A stretch of DNA of 46,086 bases from Anaeromyces robustus (lineage: Eukaryota; Neocallimastigomycota; Neocallimastigomycetes; Neocallimastigales; Neocallimastigaceae), in the NCBI GenBank assembly GCA_002104895.1, contig MCFG01000479.1, positions 1 to 46,086 of the forward strand, given 5' to 3'. Under the pieces are notes generated by a model. The model had not been told where the DNA came from. It ran no database searches and worked only from the letters and a program-made list of their open reading frames with translations. Positions within the stretch are counted from its first letter, which is position 1, and each line of letters begins with the position of its first letter. Positions 44,136 through 46,086 of this stretch are shown here, in pieces. Position numbers and translations under genes: made by a program.

Positions 44136-44841
44136 TGTAACGAATCCCTCAATTAGTAAAATAGTAACCATGGTCTAGTGGTTAGTAACTATGACCATCT
44201 GGGCGAACACTCTGGGTTCGACTCACACCTTTGTTCCAAATTTTATAAAAATTTTATTTTAAATTTATTTATTATAAATTTCTGTATTTTATTCTGTATT
44301 TGTTTCTGTATTTTATTTCTGTATTTCTTTATAGAATTACATGGAATAGAATTAGAAACTTTAAGAAAAAATTATATAATATTTCTTTATTTTTCTATGA
44401 GATTCATTTTATAACAAAATATCTTAGTTTCCAGCAATTTTTATTATTTTTTATGAACTTTTATTTTTAAAACTATTTTTCCGCAAAAAGTATAAATAGG
44501 TGTAAAACTTTTAGTTAAAATATTTTTCTTTGTGCTTTTATTCTTTTAATAACTTTTATATATATTAGTAATAATTAATTCATAAGTAGTTCGAAATACT
44601 ACAAAGATTAGTTATTATTAATTTTTAATAATTAATAAAACTATATTCTAATAAAACAAATTTTAAATAAAAAATAAATTAAAATTTTACTAATATATAT
44701 CGACGCCGACCTTCCGGGTTAACAAAGGAAAGGTGTTCCGATATTACAAAGTATAATTAACTTTCTTTTATTTTATTTTCTTTTCGTGTACGTTTTCAAT
44801 ATCGGTGTCAATTGTAATATTGGAACTACCGTTCCGTTACA
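44136..44841 (+). mobile_element. LTR with tRNA-like module, probable 5' LTR (copy D)
   Basis: 706 bp from TGTAACGAATC to CCGTTACA, nearly the reverse complement of copy A. The 5-mers on its two sides (gttat and ataaa) differ, and the sequence after it looks like an element leader, so this is likely the 5' LTR of an element that extends beyond the window. Confidence 0.9.
44164..44230 (+). promoter_or_regulatory. tRNA-like block (copy D)
   Basis: A box TGGTCTAGTGGTTAG (44171-44185) and B box GGTTCGACTC (44215-44224), starting 28 bp inside the LTR. T-stem pairing is poor (2-3 of 5 pairs), so it is not a working tRNA. Confidence 0.78.
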
Positions 44842-46086
44842 ATAAAAGCACCCAACAAAAGAAACACCGCCTGGAACCTTAGTGTCGAAAATTTTGGAAT
44901 CTGCTACCAATTTTTAGTTTCTACCTTTTATTGGATTCTACCGCCTTTTAGAACTACCTTTGGATATTACTTCCTTTAGTCTTAATCTTAGAATATTACT
45001 TTTCTTAGTCTCTGGATACTACCTGTTCTAGTAATAATCTCTTAATTCTAATCCCTTGAATACTTCTATCCTAGTCTTTGATTCTTAGTTATCTACCTTG
45101 TATAATTCTTAGTTTATAGTCTTGCCTTAGTCTTGTTTACTTCTTGTTTACCTTTTTGTCTACCTTTCTTGTATAATCTTAGTATCCACCTTGTGTTTAG
45201 TATCCTTTAATAAACAAAAATCTCTTAGTAAAAAGAAATAAAGTACCCAGATTCCACTTGTCCATAGTTAACCAAGCCTTTTGTAACTACTGCCTAATAT
45301 TTCTCCTTAGCCTTAGTTATTCTTCTTTGGATTACCTTTAAATAACCTAGAAACCCTAGTTATAGAAAATTTTGTACCACCCTAAAATCTGTTGAAAAAT
45401 TTTCCTTGTGTAACATTAAAAAAATTTTAGTACTACCAAAAGATAAAAATAGTGTACCCCATAGAGTTTAAAAAGATTTTGTACTACCTTGCCAGTGATA
45501 ATTTTGGAAAAATTAATAAATTAAATTAAAAAATTAAATAAATTAAATTAAGTGAATGAATATTAATAAATTAAATAAATTAATATAAAAAAATAAGTGA
45601 ATGAATAAATTATAGAATAGATAAATTAAATTATTTTTCAAAAAATTTTTTCTAGTCAAAAGAAAAAAAAAAAAAAAAAATTTTATTTTTGTTATATAGT
45701 TTAAAAAAAAAAAAAAAAAAAATTTTTATAAATTTAATAAAATTTTTAATAAGGAGAATCATTCTGAGGATCCTTATTTTATATTGTCTTTCTTTTCTTT
45801 TTATAATTAAATTTCGAGTTTCACATTGGCCCTCGCTGGTAGGCACAGACGTAAGTCCTACATTCAGCTCGAGTAAGTTGATAAACTGAAAGAACAGCAG
45901 TGTGAAATAGAAAAAATTATTAAAAGAAAAAAACATCTTTGTAAACTTCTGTGTAATCAAATATTTATTTAATTTTTAAGGTAAATTATTTATAAAATAT
46001 ACTAGGAGCGTTTAGAGCTCATATACAGAGTGTTTGGCGTAAGTAACTAGTTTCTAGTAGGTTAAGAAAACTATAGTCAATTAGTT
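44842..46086 (+). other. Retroelement leader running off the window
   Basis: After the LTR comes acaccgcctgg, comparable with caaccgccaga in the chromovirus leader, followed by degenerate units ending ctacc (44890-45010), as in the 10581 repeat. Then come T-rich sequence, two long A runs (45663-45720) and a GC-richer block (45815-45910) that can pair gtttcaca with tgtgaaat. No gag frame starts before the window ends. Confidence 0.55.

Noticed and set aside
44164-44230. Working tRNA gene
   Set aside because: A and B boxes are good but the T-stem pairs poorly and acceptor ends do not match; it is a tRNA-derived relic.

Overview
The window looks like nuclear DNA of an anaerobic gut fungus (Neocallimastigomycota). 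It is extremely A+T-rich with long A/T microsatellites, its introns are GT-AG, and its one recognisable host gene is a very large cysteine-repeat surface protein of the scaffoldin type, the non-catalytic platform of the fungal cellulosome. The lineage call is inference from composition and gene content. Almost everything else is transposable-element debris.

Layout. 1-3626: a Ty3/gypsy pol remnant between two LTR copies in inverted orientation. 4365-6678: a FLYWCH/MULE-type DNA transposase gene on the minus strand, broken by one stop codon. 7129-9164: an LTR with an internal tRNA-like module, then fragments of two retroelements. 9380-17356: a minus-strand Ty1/copia element into which a nearly complete Ty3 chromovirus (9893-16257; LTR, gag-protease, RT, RNase H, integrase with chromodomain, LTR) has inserted. 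17357-23300: A/T desert with microsatellites. 23320-26177: Ty3 remnants and a 585-bp solo LTR with target-site duplication. 26876-34963: the scaffoldin gene, with two small 5' introns, a signal peptide and a C-terminal hydrophobic anchor. It is disrupted by a 614-bp solo LTR (29194-29807, duplication GTTAT) and by one in-frame TAA. 35428-39560: a solo LTR, a segmental duplication with an apparent occupied/empty-site pair, and short GC islands. 39600-43080: an eroded Ty3 element. 43199-46086: two LTRs in opposite orientation, the second being the 5' LTR of an element that runs off the window.

The most unusual recurring signal is a family of LTRs (five clear copies: 7129-7832, 29194-29807, 35428-36142, 43199-43797, 44136-44841) that carry, right after their 5' terminus, a tRNA-derived block with recognisable A and B boxes of a Pol III promoter, followed about 300 bp later by a Pol II-type TATA motif. 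A second LTR family (25593-26177 and 37553 onward) carries a different tRNA-like block at the same place. Chimeric LTRs of this sort, combining a SINE-like head with an LTR body, are the best candidate here for something not well described. No RNA gene that looks functional and no CRISPR array was seen.
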